From the NCBI RefSeq assembly GCF_002160525.1, contig NZ_NFKT01000001.1, positions 248,001 to 312,000 on the forward strand: 64,000 nt of DNA, given 5' to 3'. The notes below the pieces were generated by a model that worked only from the letters and a program-made list of their open reading frames with translations, was not told the origin of the DNA and did no database searches. The translations under genes were made by a program, and so were the position numbers. The first letter of the stretch is position 1; each line of letters begins with the position of its first letter. The stretch comes from Lachnoclostridium sp. An169 (lineage in GTDB: Bacteria; Bacillota; Clostridia; Lachnospirales; Lachnospiraceae). This document shows positions 34,503 through 44,438 of this stretch, piece after piece.

Positions 34503-37500
34503 ATGTACTTAAAAAGTATTGAAGTGCAGGGATTCAAGTCCTTTGCGAACAAGATAAAATTTGAATTCCACAACGGAATCACCGGGATTGTCGGCCCCAA
34601 CGGAAGCGGTAAGAGCAATGTAGCGGACGCGGTCCGCTGGGTGCTCGGGGAACAGAGAGTCAAACAGCTCCGCGGGGGCAGCATGCAGGACGTCATTTTT
34701 TCCGGAACCGAGAATCGGAAGCCGTTGAGCTATGCGTCGGTTGCCATCACTCTGGACAACTCAGACCACAAGCTTCCCGTGGAGTTTGAGGAAGTCACCG
34801 TGACGAGGAAACTCTACCGTTCGGGGGAGAGCGAGTACCTGATCAACGGGGCTGCCTGCAGGCTCAAGGATATCAATGAGATGTTCTATGACACGGGAAT
34901 CGGAAAAGAGGGGTACTCGATCATCGGCCAGGGACAGATCGACAAGATCCTGAGCGGTAAGCCGGAGGAACGCCGGGAACTTTTTGATGAAGCGGCGGGA
35001 ATCGTAAAGTTCAAACGCCGGAAAAATGTTTCCCTGAAAAAGCTGGAAGAAGAGCGGATGAACCTGACCCGTGTGAACGATATTTTAAAGGAGCTGGAAA
35101 AGCAGCTCGGCCCGTTGGAGAAGCAGTCCGAGACAGCCAGGGAATACCTGAAAAAGAAAGAAGAGCTTAAATCCTATGATATCAATATGTTCCTTCTGGA
35201 GGAGGAACGGCTCAGGGAACGCATCCGTGATGTGGAGGAAAAGTACGGCAATGCTTCTGCGGAGATGGAGGAGTCCAATGCCCGGTACGGGAAGATGAAA
35301 GAAGAGTACGACGCCATCGAACAGGAAGTGGAGACGATTGATCTTGCGATTGAGAAGGCGAAGAACCAGCTCAATGAGACGAACCTCTTAAAACAGCAGC
35401 TTGAGGGGCAGATCAACGTGCTGAAGGAACAGATCAACACGGCACGCATGAACGACGAGCACTACGGCCAGAGGCAGAGCGCCATCGCTGTGGAGATCAG
35501 CACAAGGGCGGACCAGAAGGAAGCGCTGGAACAGGACCGGAGAAAACTGAAGGAAAACCTTAAGGAGGCCTCAGCCCGGGATGAGAATGCCAGGCAGGAA
35601 CTCATCCGGGTCCAGACTCTGATCGCGGAACATACGGACCAGATCGGGGAGAAGAAGCAGGAGATCATGGATCTTCTGGGAAACCGGGCTTCCACAAAGG
35701 CCAAGATCCAGCACTACGATACCACCAGGGAACAGATTGCCGCGAGAAAGGCTGTCCTTGCCAGAAATATTATCGAGGTTTCCTCGGAGTCGGAGAGACA
35801 GCAGGAAAGCCTGAAGAAATATGAGGAAGATCTGAGGACAGTGCAGGCGGCGATCGCCGAATACGGCAGCCGGATAACAAAAGCGGAGGCGGAGATCGAG
35901 GCATACCAGAAGGAGATCGCCGAGAAGCAGGAGAAGCTGCGGATCGGGCAGACCGCATACCACAGAGAGTCCTCCCGCCTGGAATCGCTGAAAAACATTA
36001 CCGAGAGATATGACGGATACGGCAACAGTATCCGGAAGGTCATGGCGAATAAGGACCGGGAAAAAGGTCTGATCGGCGTTGTGGCAGATATCATCAAGGT
36101 GGACAGGGAGTATGAGATCGCCATCGAGACCGCCCTTGGAGGCAGTATCCAGAATATCGTCACCGACAATGAGGAGACGGCCAAGCGGATGATCGCTTTC
36201 CTGAAAAAGAATAAATTCGGCCGCGCCACATTCCTCCCGCTGACCAGTATGCGGGGAAGCGGCGGGATCCGGAGCGAAGAGGCGCTTCGTGAGCCCGGAG
36301 TCATCGGCGTTGCCAGTACTCTGGTACACGTGGAAAAACGGTTCGAAGGCCTGGCAGACCAGCTGCTCGGCCGGACCATCGTGGTGGATGAGATAGACCA
36401 TGGGATTGCCATTGCCAGAAAATACAGACAGTCTCTCCGTCTGGTTACTCTGGAGGGAGAACTGATCAACCCGGGCGGATCCATGACCGGAGGTGCTTTT
36501 AAGAACTCCAGTAATCTCCTCAGCAGAAGAAGAGAGATTGAAGAGTTTGAGAAGACCGTTGCCATGTTAAAGGCTGACATGGAGGAGATGGACCGTGCTG
36601 TTACGGAAGTGAAGAACAGGCGTGCCGCATGCTATGCACAGATCGATCAGATCCAGCAGGAACTCCGGAAGGCTTCCGTCGTAGAGAATACGGCAAAGAT
36701 GAACGTGGAGCAGACGCAGATCCGCATGAGAGAGGCACAGCAGCGCTGCGAAGGGTATGTCCGCGAGCAGGACGGCCTGGCAAAGCAGTTAAAAGAGATT
36801 GCGGATAACGAGGATTCCATTCAGATGGAACTGGAGACTTCGGAAAATCTGGAAAAGGAACTGAACACCCGGATTGAAGAGCTCCAGAAGGAGCTGGACG
36901 AGGCGAAAGAAGAGGAGAACGTGCGTCTCAGAGAGTCCGAGCAGCTCCATCTTTCCCTTGCAGGTCTGGAACAGCAGAGCACCTTTATCGAGGAGAATAT
37001 CTCCCGTATCACTGAGGAGACGGAGAAGTTCGAGAGCGAGCTCAAAGAGCTGGAAGAAGGCAAAGGCAATGCTTCCGAGGAAATCCGCCAGAAAGAGGAG
37101 AAAATACGGGAGCTCAGAGAGGCCATTGAGAACTCAAAAGAGCTTTTCGAGGAGATCGGCTCCGAGATCAAGGCGCAGACGGCAAAAAGGGACGAGCTGA
37201 ACCAGAAGAACAAGGATTTCCTGGGAATGCGGGAGGAACTTTCCAAACATATCTCCGCCTTGGACAAGGAGTGCTTCCGTCTGAACAGCCAGAAAGAATC
37301 CTATGAGGAAGCTTCGGAGAAGCAGATCAACTACATGTGGGAGGAATATGAACTCACCTATAACATGGCCATGGAATTGCGGAATGAGAACCTTACCGAT
37401 CTGGCATTCATGAAGCGGCAGATCCAGACTCTGAAAAACGAGATCCGCAAACTTGGCACTGTCAATGTAAATGCCATCGAGGACTTTAAAAACGTATCGG

Positions 37501-38063
37501 AGCGCTATACGTTCCTCAAGGCACAGCACGATGATCTGGTGGAGGCTGAGGCTTCTCTTGTGCAGATCATCGCCGAGCTTGACACTGCCATGCGCAAGCA
37601 GTTCGCGGAGCAGTTCAGACGGATTGCCGAGGAGTTCAACAGCGTGTTCCGGCAGCTCTTCGGAGGCGGAAAGGGAACGCTGGAACTGATGGAGGATGAG
37701 GATATTCTGGAAGCGGGAATCCGCATCATCGCGCAGCCGCCGGGAAAGAAACTGCAGAACATGATGCAGCTCTCCGGCGGGGAGAAAGCCCTGACCGCGA
37801 TCTCCCTGCTGTTTGCGATCCAGAACCTGAAACCGTCGCCTTTCTGTCTGCTGGATGAGATTGAGGCGGCTCTGGACGACAGCAACGTGTCCCGGTACGC
37901 CCAGTACCTCCACAAGCTGACAGAGCACACCCAGTTTATCGTCATTACCCACAGAAGAGGAACCATGGCTGCCGCAGACCGGCTCTACGGTATCACCATG
38001 CAGGAGAAAGGGGTTTCCACCCTGGTATCTGTAGACCTTCTGGAGGACGAGCTGGATAAATAA
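34503..38063 (+). CDS. smc: Chromosome partition protein SMC
   Basis: An 1186-residue condensin ATPase. Walker A is GPNGSGKSNVADA (about 32-44), followed by a long coiled coil. The hinge lies at about 505-660 (YDGYGNSIRKVMANKDREKG, GGSMTGGAFKNSS), then a second coiled coil. The C-terminal head has the signature LSGGEKALTAISLLFA (about 1090) and Walker B PFCLLDEIEAALDD (about 1115). Length and layout are standard. It begins 12 bases after rnc and is followed by ftsY. Confidence 0.97.
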   Translation: MYLKSIEVQGFKSFANKIKFEFHNGITGIVGPNGSGKSNVADAVRWVLGEQRVKQLRGGSMQDVIFSGTENRKPLSYASVAITLDNSDHKLPVEFEEVTVTRKLYRSGESEYLINGAACRLKDINEMFYDTGIGKEGYSIIGQGQIDKILSGKPEERRELFDEAAGIVKFKRRKNVSLKKLEEERMNLTRVNDILKELEKQLGPLEKQSETAREYLKKKEELKSYDINMFLLEEERLRERIRDVEEKYGNASAEMEESNARYGKMKEEYDAIEQEVETIDLAIEKAKNQLNETNLLKQQLEGQINVLKEQINTARMNDEHYGQRQSAIAVEISTRADQKEALEQDRRKLKENLKEASARDENARQELIRVQTLIAEHTDQIGEKKQEIMDLLGNRASTKAKIQHYDTTREQIAARKAVLARNIIEVSSESERQQESLKKYEEDLRTVQAAIAEYGSRITKAEAEIEAYQKEIAEKQEKLRIGQTAYHRESSRLESLKNITERYDGYGNSIRKVMANKDREKGLIGVVADIIKVDREYEIAIETALGGSIQNIVTDNEETAKRMIAFLKKNKFGRATFLPLTSMRGSGGIRSEEALREPGVIGVASTLVHVEKRFEGLADQLLGRTIVVDEIDHGIAIARKYRQSLRLVTLEGELINPGGSMTGGAFKNSSNLLSRRREIEEFEKTVAMLKADMEEMDRAVTEVKNRRAACYAQIDQIQQELRKASVVENTAKMNVEQTQIRMREAQQRCEGYVREQDGLAKQLKEIADNEDSIQMELETSENLEKELNTRIEELQKELDEAKEEENVRLRESEQLHLSLAGLEQQSTFIEENISRITEETEKFESELKELEEGKGNASEEIRQKEEKIRELREAIENSKELFEEIGSEIKAQTAKRDELNQKNKDFLGMREELSKHISALDKECFRLNSQKESYEEASEKQINYMWEEYELTYNMAMELRNENLTDLAFMKRQIQTLKNEIRKLGTVNVNAIEDFKNVSERYTFLKAQHDDLVEAEASLVQIIAELDTAMRKQFAEQFRRIAEEFNSVFRQLFGGGKGTLELMEDEDILEAGIRIIAQPPGKKLQNMMQLSGGEKALTAISLLFAIQNLKPSPFCLLDEIEAALDDSNVSRYAQYLHKLTEHTQFIVITHRRGTMAAADRLYGITMQEKGVSTLVSVDLLEDELDK

Positions 38064-38115
38064 GGATAGAAACAGGGAGAAAAGAATAGGATAGTAAAGA
38101 AAAAGGAGACGTCTT

Positions 38116-39072
38116 ATGGGAGAGAAACAGGGATTTTTCAAACGCCTTGTCTCCGGGCTTACAAAGACGAGAGACAATATTGTATCCGGAATGGACAGTA
38201 TTTTCCACGGTTTTTCGAAAATCGACGACGAGTTCTACGACGAGCTGGAAGAGACGCTGATCATGGGAGACCTGGGCGTGCACGCCACCATGAATATTCT
38301 GGATGATCTGAAAGAAAAAGTACGCCAGCAGCATATCCGGGAGCCGCTTGAGTGCCGGCAGCTGCTGATCGACAGCATCCGGGAACAGATGGATGTGGGA
38401 GAGACGGCATATGAGTTCGAGAACCGCACTTCCGTGGTCTTTGTCATCGGCGTAAACGGCGTCGGCAAGACGACCACAATCGGAAAACTGGCCGGAAAAC
38501 TCAAAGCACAGAATAAAAAGGTGATTCTGGCGGCTGCAGACACGTTCCGCGCTGCAGCCGGGGAGCAGCTGAAGGAGTGGGCTTCCCGGGCGGGGGTGGA
38601 GATGATCGGCGGCCAGGAGGGAGCGGATCCTGCCTCCGTCGTCTATGATGCGGTTGCGGCTGCGAAGGCGAGAAAGGCGGATGTTCTGCTGTGTGATACG
38701 GCGGGACGGCTTCACAACAAGAAGAACCTGATGGAGGAGCTGCGAAAGATCAACCGGGTGATTGACCGGGAGTACCCGGAAGCTTTCCGCGAGACTCTGG
38801 TGGTACTGGACGCTACCACCGGACAGAATGCCCTTGCCCAGGCGAGGGAGTTTAACGAGGTGGCGGATGTCACAGGCGTGATCCTTACCAAGATGGACGG
38901 GACCGCCAAGGGGGGGATTGCAGTGGCCATTCAGGCGGAGCTCGGTATCCCGGTGAAGTACATTGGCGTGGGCGAGTCCATCGATGACCTGCAGAAATTT
39001 GATTCAGAGGAGTTTGTGAAAGCACTATTCTACAGAGAGGATGATAAAAATGATGACGTTGGAGAAATTTGA
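38116..39072 (+). CDS. ftsY: Signal recognition particle receptor FtsY
   Basis: A 318-residue SRP GTPase for co-translational membrane targeting. The helical N-domain (about 1-95) is followed by the G-domain with GVNGVGKTTTIGKLA (about 112), AADTFRAAAGEQL (about 138), DTAGR (about 194), TKMDGTAKGG (about 257) and GVGESIDDLQKFDSEEFV at the end. It lacks a long acidic A-domain, as usual in Firmicutes. The following ilvA start lies within its last eight codons. Confidence 0.96.
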   Translation: MGEKQGFFKRLVSGLTKTRDNIVSGMDSIFHGFSKIDDEFYDELEETLIMGDLGVHATMNILDDLKEKVRQQHIREPLECRQLLIDSIREQMDVGETAYEFENRTSVVFVIGVNGVGKTTTIGKLAGKLKAQNKKVILAAADTFRAAAGEQLKEWASRAGVEMIGGQEGADPASVVYDAVAAAKARKADVLLCDTAGRLHNKKNLMEELRKINRVIDREYPEAFRETLVVLDATTGQNALAQAREFNEVADVTGVILTKMDGTAKGGIAVAIQAELGIPVKYIGVGESIDDLQKFDSEEFVKALFYREDDKNDDVGEI

Positions 39073-40264
39073 GGAAGCCAGTGAACTGGTAAAAAAAGTG
39101 ACCAATCCCACGAAACTGGTCTACAGTGACTATCTGAGCGAGCAGACCGGGGGAAAAGTTTATTTGAAGCCGGAAAACATGCAGTATACCGGGGCGTACA
39201 AGATCCGCGGGGCATATTACAAGATCAGCACGCTTTCCGAGGAGGAGAGAAGCAGGGGGCTGATTACTTCTTCTGCGGGAAATCATGCCCAGGGCGTTGC
39301 ATTTGCTGCGAAGAAATTCGGTTGTAAGGCGACCATTGTCATGCCTACGGTCACACCGCTGATCAAGGTGAACCGCACCAAGAGCTACGGAGCGGATGTC
39401 ATCCTCTACGGGGATGTATATGACGACGCCTATGCCTATGCGTGCGAGCTGGCGGAGAAGAACGGATATACGTTCGTACACCCCTTCAACGACCTGGATG
39501 TGGCAACCGGACAGGGAACCATTGCCATGGAGATTGTCCAGGAGCTTCCCACAGTCGATTACATCATTGTTCCCATCGGCGGAGGCGGGCTGATCGCCGG
39601 TGTGTCCACTCTGGCAAAGATGCTCAACCCGAAGATCAAAGTGATCGGTGTGGAGCCTGCCGAGGCGGCGAGCATGACGGCAGCTCTCAAGGCAGGTGAG
39701 GTCGTGGAACTGGAAAGTGCCAATACGATCGCTGACGGAACCGCTGTAAAAGCAGTGGGCGACAAGATCCTTCCCTACGTGCAGGAAAACGTGGACGAAG
39801 TCCTTCTGGTGGAAGATGATGAGCTGATCGGCGCTTTCCTTGACATGGTGGAGAATCACAAGATGATCGTGGAGAATTCCGGCCTCCTTTCCGTGGCGGC
39901 TCTGAAACAGCTCGATCTCAGGGGCAAAAAGGCAGTCTGCATCTTAAGCGGCGGAAATATGGACGTAATCACCATGTCCTCCATCGTACAGCACGGCCTG
40001 ATCCAGAGAGACAGGATCTTCTCCGTGTCTGTCCTGCTCCCGGATAAGCCGGGTGAACTGGTGCAGGTGGCAAAGACCATCGCAGACGAGCAGGGCAATG
40101 TCATCAAACTGGAGCACAATCAGTTTGTCAGCACAAACCGGAATGCCGCTGTGGAGCTGCGTATCACCATGGAGGCGTTCGGCACCGAGCATAAGAACCG
40201 GATCCTGGATGCTCTGGAGAAAAAAGGATTCCGGCCGAAACTGATCAGCGCAAAATTATATTAA
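39050..40264 (+). CDS. ilvA: Threonine ammonia-lyase (threonine dehydratase)
   Basis: A 404-residue PLP enzyme that deaminates threonine to 2-oxobutanoate. The PLP Lys lies in TGAYKIRGAYYK (about 50), the substrate loop is SSAGNHAQGVA (about 80), and the phosphate loop is GGGGLIAGV (about 178). One C-terminal ACT-like domain (about 325-404, LLPDKPGELVQVAKTIADEQGNVI) follows, the form often seen in catabolic or less Ile-sensitive types. The start at 39050 has GAGG nine bases before it and overlaps ftsY by 23 bp in another frame. Confidence 0.9.
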   Translation: MMTLEKFEEASELVKKVTNPTKLVYSDYLSEQTGGKVYLKPENMQYTGAYKIRGAYYKISTLSEEERSRGLITSSAGNHAQGVAFAAKKFGCKATIVMPTVTPLIKVNRTKSYGADVILYGDVYDDAYAYACELAEKNGYTFVHPFNDLDVATGQGTIAMEIVQELPTVDYIIVPIGGGGLIAGVSTLAKMLNPKIKVIGVEPAEAASMTAALKAGEVVELESANTIADGTAVKAVGDKILPYVQENVDEVLLVEDDELIGAFLDMVENHKMIVENSGLLSVAALKQLDLRGKKAVCILSGGNMDVITMSSIVQHGLIQRDRIFSVSVLLPDKPGELVQVAKTIADEQGNVIKLEHNQFVSTNRNAAVELRITMEAFGTEHKNRILDALEKKGFRPKLISAKLY

Positions 40265-40275
40265 GGGGAGAAAAA

Positions 40276-40791
40276 ATGAATCGCAGAAAACCGGGAAAGG
40301 GAGAAGTCTACAGACATTTTCGGGGAAAGCTCTACCGGATCCTCCATATCGCCGTCTGGACGGAGAACGGCGGGGAGATGGTGGTTTTCCGGCCAAATGA
40401 TGATACGAATGAGGAGGGAAAAGTCTATGTCAGCCTCCTGGAGCAGTTTTTAAGTCCGGTGGATAAAGAAAAATATCCGGATGCTGACCAGGAGTACCGC
40501 TTCGAGCTTGTGCGGGAGGACACGCAGGAGAAAACGAAGCGTCCCGACAGGGAAAGGGCTGAGGGGAAAAGCCCGGAGGAGCTGATTCTGGCATTTCTTG
40601 ATCTGAAGGACAATGAGGAGAGGATCGAATTTCTTCAGAAGCACCGCAGCGAGATGAGCGACCGTTTCCTGACCGCGGCATCAGAGAGTCTGGAATTTGT
40701 GGAAAATGCAGAGACCATGGAAGAGCGGTATGCCGGGCTTCTGCGGTTCTTAAGGACGAAAGTAAAATATGAGAGCCGCAGGCTCAGATAA
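40276..40791 (+). CDS. DUF1653 domain protein
   Basis: A 171-residue protein. Residues 5-75 match DUF1653 (GKGEVYRHFRGKLYRILHIAVW, MVVFRP, VYVSLLEQFLSPVDKEKYP), a small domain that resembles nucleic-acid- or ligand-binding folds. The acidic C-terminal part (about 95-171) is helical and without a recognised family. GGGGAG precedes its ATG, 11 bases after ilvA. No function is known, and the position between ilvA and uppP gives little hint. Confidence 0.75.
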   Translation: MNRRKPGKGEVYRHFRGKLYRILHIAVWTENGGEMVVFRPNDDTNEEGKVYVSLLEQFLSPVDKEKYPDADQEYRFELVREDTQEKTKRPDRERAEGKSPEELILAFLDLKDNEERIEFLQKHRSEMSDRFLTAASESLEFVENAETMEERYAGLLRFLRTKVKYESRRLR

Positions 40792-40811
40792 TAGAAGAGG
40801 AGTATAAGACA

Positions 40812-41660
40812 GTGATTGAATTTTTCAAAGCATTTCTGTTCGGTATTGTGGAGGGAATCACAGAGTGGCTTCCTATCAGCAGTACCGGGCATATGATTCT
40901 GTTAAACGAGTTCGTCAAACTGGATGTATCGGAAGAATTTTACAGCATGTTTGAGGTTGTCATCCAGCTGGGAGCGATCTTTGCAGTGGTGGTTCTGTTC
41001 TGGCACCAGATCTTCCCGTTCGGAAAGACGAGAAAGAGCAACCGGCTCGCCAGAACCGGCGTGCTGCGGTATGTAAAAAAGGATATCTTCTATCTGTGGG
41101 TTAAGATCCTGATCGCATGCATACCTGCGGCTGTAGTAGGAATCCTTTTCAATGATGTGTTTGAGGAACTGTTCTACAATTATCAGTGCGTTGCCCTTGC
41201 GCTGATTATTTTCGGTATCGCCTTCATTGTGATCGAAGAGCAGCACAAAGGAAAGCCGGCGAAGGTCAACAGCCTGGGAGAGCTTTCCTACCAGACTGTT
41301 CTGCTGATCGGGGTATTCCAGCTTATCGCAGCAATCTTTCCGGGAACGTCCCGGTCAGGCGCTACGATCGTGGGTGCGCTTCTTCTCGGCGTTTCCAGGA
41401 CAGTTGCGGCGGAGTTTACTTTCTTCCTCGCCATCCCGGTGATGTTCGGAGCAAGCCTTTTAAAACTGGTGCAGTTCGGCCTGGAGTTTACCTCCTTCGA
41501 GGTGCTGATCCTGCTGATCGGCATGGTGACGGCTTTTGTTTCATCCATGCTGATTATCCGGTTCCTGATGGGGTATATCAAGAAACATGATTTCAAGGTA
41601 TTCGGATATTACCGGATCGTGCTCGGCGTGCTGGTGCTGCTGTATTTTATACTGAGATAG
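40812..41660 (+). CDS. uppP: Undecaprenyl-diphosphatase (BacA/UppP family)
   Basis: A 282-residue integral membrane phosphatase that recycles undecaprenyl pyrophosphate for cell-wall synthesis and gives bacitracin tolerance. Family motifs are VEGITEWLPISSTGHMIL (about 13-30) and FPGTSRSGATI (about 176), with about eight hydrophobic helices. It starts with GTG at 40812, behind GAGGAG at nine bases. It fits functionally with the peptide-antibiotic modules, although it lies far from them. Confidence 0.95.
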   Translation: MIEFFKAFLFGIVEGITEWLPISSTGHMILLNEFVKLDVSEEFYSMFEVVIQLGAIFAVVVLFWHQIFPFGKTRKSNRLARTGVLRYVKKDIFYLWVKILIACIPAAVVGILFNDVFEELFYNYQCVALALIIFGIAFIVIEEQHKGKPAKVNSLGELSYQTVLLIGVFQLIAAIFPGTSRSGATIVGALLLGVSRTVAAEFTFFLAIPVMFGASLLKLVQFGLEFTSFEVLILLIGMVTAFVSSMLIIRFLMGYIKKHDFKVFGYYRIVLGVLVLLYFILR

Positions 41661-41731
41661 GCGGTTTTCTGCCCGCAGCCGGACATAACGGAGAACGATC
41701 TTAGCCGGGGATTACATACAGAAAAGACAGA

Positions 41732-41813
41732 GAGCAGACAGGAAAAGAGTGGGAACGCGGTGAACAGGGCGGACTGTTCATCCTCACTCATCCGGGTCTG
41801 CTCCTCTTTTTTT
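41732..41813 (+). terminator. Long nested terminator after uppP
   Basis: Three nested inverted repeats, GAGCAGAC/GTCTGCTC, GAGTG/CACTC and GAACAG/CTGTTC, are followed by a run of T from about 41807. This gives a long imperfect stem with a T-tail at the end of the core-gene block. Confidence 0.65.
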
Positions 41814-41843
41814 CTGCTTAATTTTCCATATCAGAAGGAGCAT

Positions 41844-42293
41844 TCATACTGCCAGCTTTTTACTGTCAACACGGCTTTTTAACACAAGTGACAGCGCGGC
41901 TGATAATATTCTTGCAAATACGGTACTCCACCAGATCATGATCTGTCCGCCGAATAATGGCGGTAATACAAACATAAAAACAAGCATAAATAAAGGTTCT
42001 ATGTATGTTAAAACGTAGGAAAATATACTCTCTTCTGTTGCATAAAAACTGACAGTTGTAATACGGGTTACAGCGACGAACGGAACAGAAATGAGGAATA
42101 TCGGTATAATCTTACCCACTTCAATATTTACTTCTGTTGATACACCGATTTTAATAATATTTTTTGATACTGACGCTATGTTAGAGAACGGAATATTTAG
42201 AGTAAACTGTTTATATCTCAACATATAAATCACTGCTGTCAGGAAAGTCACTCCCTGACCTATAACGGTTGCAATCGAGGTAAGGAAATGCCC
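41844..42293 (-). pseudogene. MATE-family efflux protein, C-terminal remnant
   Basis: About 145 residues of a multidrug and toxic compound extrusion transporter, covering TSIATVIGQGVTFLTAVIYMLR, then SKNIIKIGVSTEVNIEVGKI, and hydrophobic helices ending SRVDSKKLAV. A whole MATE protein has about 450 residues and 12 helices. Neither the first half nor the extreme end is present, and no start with a ribosome binding site is seen. The reading frame is open upstream but loses the family pattern. It marks the border between the core block and the accessory island. Confidence 0.7.
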
Positions 42294-42436
42294 TCTGCCG
42301 TCAACGCATGGGCGCTTTACAAAGTGTAAGGTGTATGGGTATAATTAAAGAAAAAATAAAGAAAATATTATCGCCTGTGTTAGGTACATGCGCAGTAAAC
42401 AGGGAAAAATATCAGACAGAAAGGGAAGCGGAATCA

Positions 42437-43114
42437 ATGATTTCATTTACAGCGGAAAATAAAGCAGTAACCATATTTCCGGGCTCAGAGCCGGATCGGC
42501 CGGTGATCTATCTCAATACGTTCGGAGATGAGGGGGAACAGGTATTTCAGGAACTGCAGGCTCACGGCTGTCCGGATTTCAATCTCGCGGTTATCGGCAA
42601 TCTGGAGTGGAATCACGATATGGTTCCCTGGGATATCCTTTCGATTTCGGAAAAAGATGCGGCTTTTACCGGCGGGGCAGATGAATACCTGAATTTTTTG
42701 ATTGGGCGGATTATTCCGGAAGCGGAGCGGGAGATAAAGGGAAAACCGGTATGGCGCGGACTTGCCGGCTATTCGCTTGCCGGTCTGTTCGCTGTTTATG
42801 CAGTCTGCCGGACGGAGCTGTTTCCCCGCGCTGCAAGCATGTCCGGTTCCCTCTGGTTTCCGGGAATCAAAGATTATATCCTCAGCCATGGGGAAGAGGT
42901 AAAAGCGGAGCATATCTATTTCTCGCTGGGCGACAGGGAAAACAGGACGAGGAACAGAACCATGAAGTGTGTCCGGGAGAATACAGAGGAGATCGAAACA
43001 TTTCTGAAAAGCCGGGGAAAGGATACGGTTTTTCAGCTGAATCCCGGCGGTCACTTTAATAATACTGTGGAGCGGAGTGCCGCCGGGATACGTTGGCTTC
43101 TGGGTAGACCATAA
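42437..43114 (+). CDS. Alpha/beta-hydrolase (esterase-like)
   Basis: A 225-residue cytoplasmic hydrolase of the enterochelin-esterase/esterase D-like type. The nucleophile elbow is GLAGYSLAGLFAVY (Ser about 107), a likely acid lies near YFSLGDREN, and the catalytic His is in LNPGGHFNNT near the end. The substrate is not predictable. Start choice is weak. ATG at 42437 gives the typical MISFTAENKAVTIFPG opening, with only GGGAAG upstream; ATG at 42335, behind AAGGTG, would add 34 residues. Confidence 0.75.
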   Translation: MISFTAENKAVTIFPGSEPDRPVIYLNTFGDEGEQVFQELQAHGCPDFNLAVIGNLEWNHDMVPWDILSISEKDAAFTGGADEYLNFLIGRIIPEAEREIKGKPVWRGLAGYSLAGLFAVYAVCRTELFPRAASMSGSLWFPGIKDYILSHGEEVKAEHIYFSLGDRENRTRNRTMKCVRENTEEIETFLKSRGKDTVFQLNPGGHFNNTVERSAAGIRWLLGRP

Positions 43115-43116
43115 TG

Positions 43117-43329
43117 TTATTTTTTCATTCCCGGCGCGCATAGAAAGGCGATCCCCAGTCCGAGAAGAACCCAGGGCGCAGCGGCGGTAATAAAGTCGGC
43201 AGTCCCCTGAGGCAGAGAAAAATCATTGAGCGACAGGACGATGGACAGGATAATGGCAATCCATCCGGTCAGAATCATCCTGTGGTTGGTTTTTACAGTA
43301 TTCGTGTCTTTTTCAATCTTTTTCAGCAT
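43117..43329 (-). CDS. Small two-helix membrane protein
   Basis: A 70-residue protein with two hydrophobic segments (about 19-35 and 47-64) and a positively charged N-terminus. AAAGGAGACAGAAAA precedes the ATG. No family is recognised. It ends two bases from the convergent hydrolase stop. Confidence 0.65.
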   Translation of the reverse strand: MLKKIEKDTNTVKTNHRMILTGWIAIILSIVLSLNDFSLPQGTADFITAAAPWVLLGLGIAFLCAPGMKK

Positions 43330-43409
43330 TTTTCTGTCTCCTTTCGCGCAATATCTGATTGCAGTATGATTTCTGTAAATATTATTTCATAACAGGGCGA
43401 AAATGTCTA

Positions 43410-44438
43410 TCAAAAATTTTTGACAAGTGCCTCAAAAATATTGTCAGGCACCTGAACGCATACGTCCGGTATACCCTCGAAGGAGACATAGCCGCCTTCA
43501 AAAAGGCGCAGTTCCACGGTCATACTGTCAGGCATATGGAAATACAGATGGAAGATTTCTCTGTCATCGTAGACGGAAGTCTCGCCTTCATCCAGGGGAA
43601 TACTGCCGGTCGGTATAAATTCCGCCGAATTCATTGCGCTGATAAAGGAATTCAGCACGTCTGTCTGTCCGAACTCTATGTCATGGCGGATTCCCTGCGA
43701 ATAATACCAGGATTCCCTGCTTTCATATTCTGCCGAAATGTAGCCGGAGAGATGGAGCCGTTCCTCGAAAAGTTCGGAGCCGTATTTCAGTGTAATGCCG
43801 CTGCCGCAGATATAGGTGGCTGACGGTCCGTCATCCTGTTTCAGTAAGAGCATGAAGGAAGGTTCATAGCCTTTTGCTGAATAGAAATCTCCGCTGACAC
43901 TGCCTGCAAGTTCCACATAGCCGTCATCAGGAGTCCACTCATCAATCAGACCTGATGCGGTGCCGAGATACTCCCCAGTCAGTGCAAGAAGCGCTGTGCT
44001 GTCGCTTAAAATTTCATACTGGGTATACACCTGTCCCTGATAGATGAAGAACGGAATCATGCTTGCCGAAGTACCGGAATCTTCGGCTGAGAGGGAAATC
44101 TGCAACGGGGGAATCGTGATACCTTCCCCGGACACGGTAATGCCGCTGATCTCTTTGACATCAGGAAGTGCGTCCCTGTGCAGAATCCGTGAGCCGAGAA
44201 AAACCGCGCTGACAATAAGGCACAGACCGGCGGCAGCAGGCAGCAGAAGAGGGCGGTGGTTTGCCGCATTTTTAGGGCACAGCCTGAGCGTATGTTTACG
44301 GTGCATCATAACTGCGCGTTTACGGCGCGAAAAATATCGTTTCCTGCTGCTGTTAAACTGCAGCACTTCTTCAATATAGCGGTCGTCGAGTTTGTTCATT
44401 GCCTCGAAAAACAGTTTGGAAGAAAATTTTCTGCTCAT
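43410..44438 (-). CDS. Putative anti-sigma factor / membrane-anchored partner of the ECF sigma factor
   Basis: A 342-residue protein. The cytoplasmic N-terminus of about 65 residues (FEAMNKLDDRYIEEVLQF, basic stretch RKRYFSRRKRAVMMHRKH) is followed by one helix (about 68-86) and an extracellular domain of about 250 residues rich in Ser, Thr and Tyr. Its ATG overlaps the stop of the sigma gene (ATGA), the usual arrangement for an ECF sigma factor and its membrane anti-sigma factor. No zinc-binding anti-sigma HxxxCxxC motif is seen, so the role is inferred from position and topology. Confidence 0.75.
   Translation of the reverse strand: MSRKFSSKLFFEAMNKLDDRYIEEVLQFNSSRKRYFSRRKRAVMMHRKHTLRLCPKNAANHRPLLLPAAAGLCLIVSAVFLGSRILHRDALPDVKEISGITVSGEGITIPPLQISLSAEDSGTSASMIPFFIYQGQVYTQYEILSDSTALLALTGEYLGTASGLIDEWTPDDGYVELAGSVSGDFYSAKGYEPSFMLLLKQDDGPSATYICGSGITLKYGSELFEERLHLSGYISAEYESRESWYYSQGIRHDIEFGQTDVLNSFISAMNSAEFIPTGSIPLDEGETSVYDDREIFHLYFHMPDSMTVELRLFEGGYVSFEGIPDVCVQVPDNIFEALVKNF

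Noticed and set aside
37134..38177. 347-codon minus-strand frame across the end of smc
   Set aside because: It lies opposite the conserved SMC head domain and has no motif of its own.
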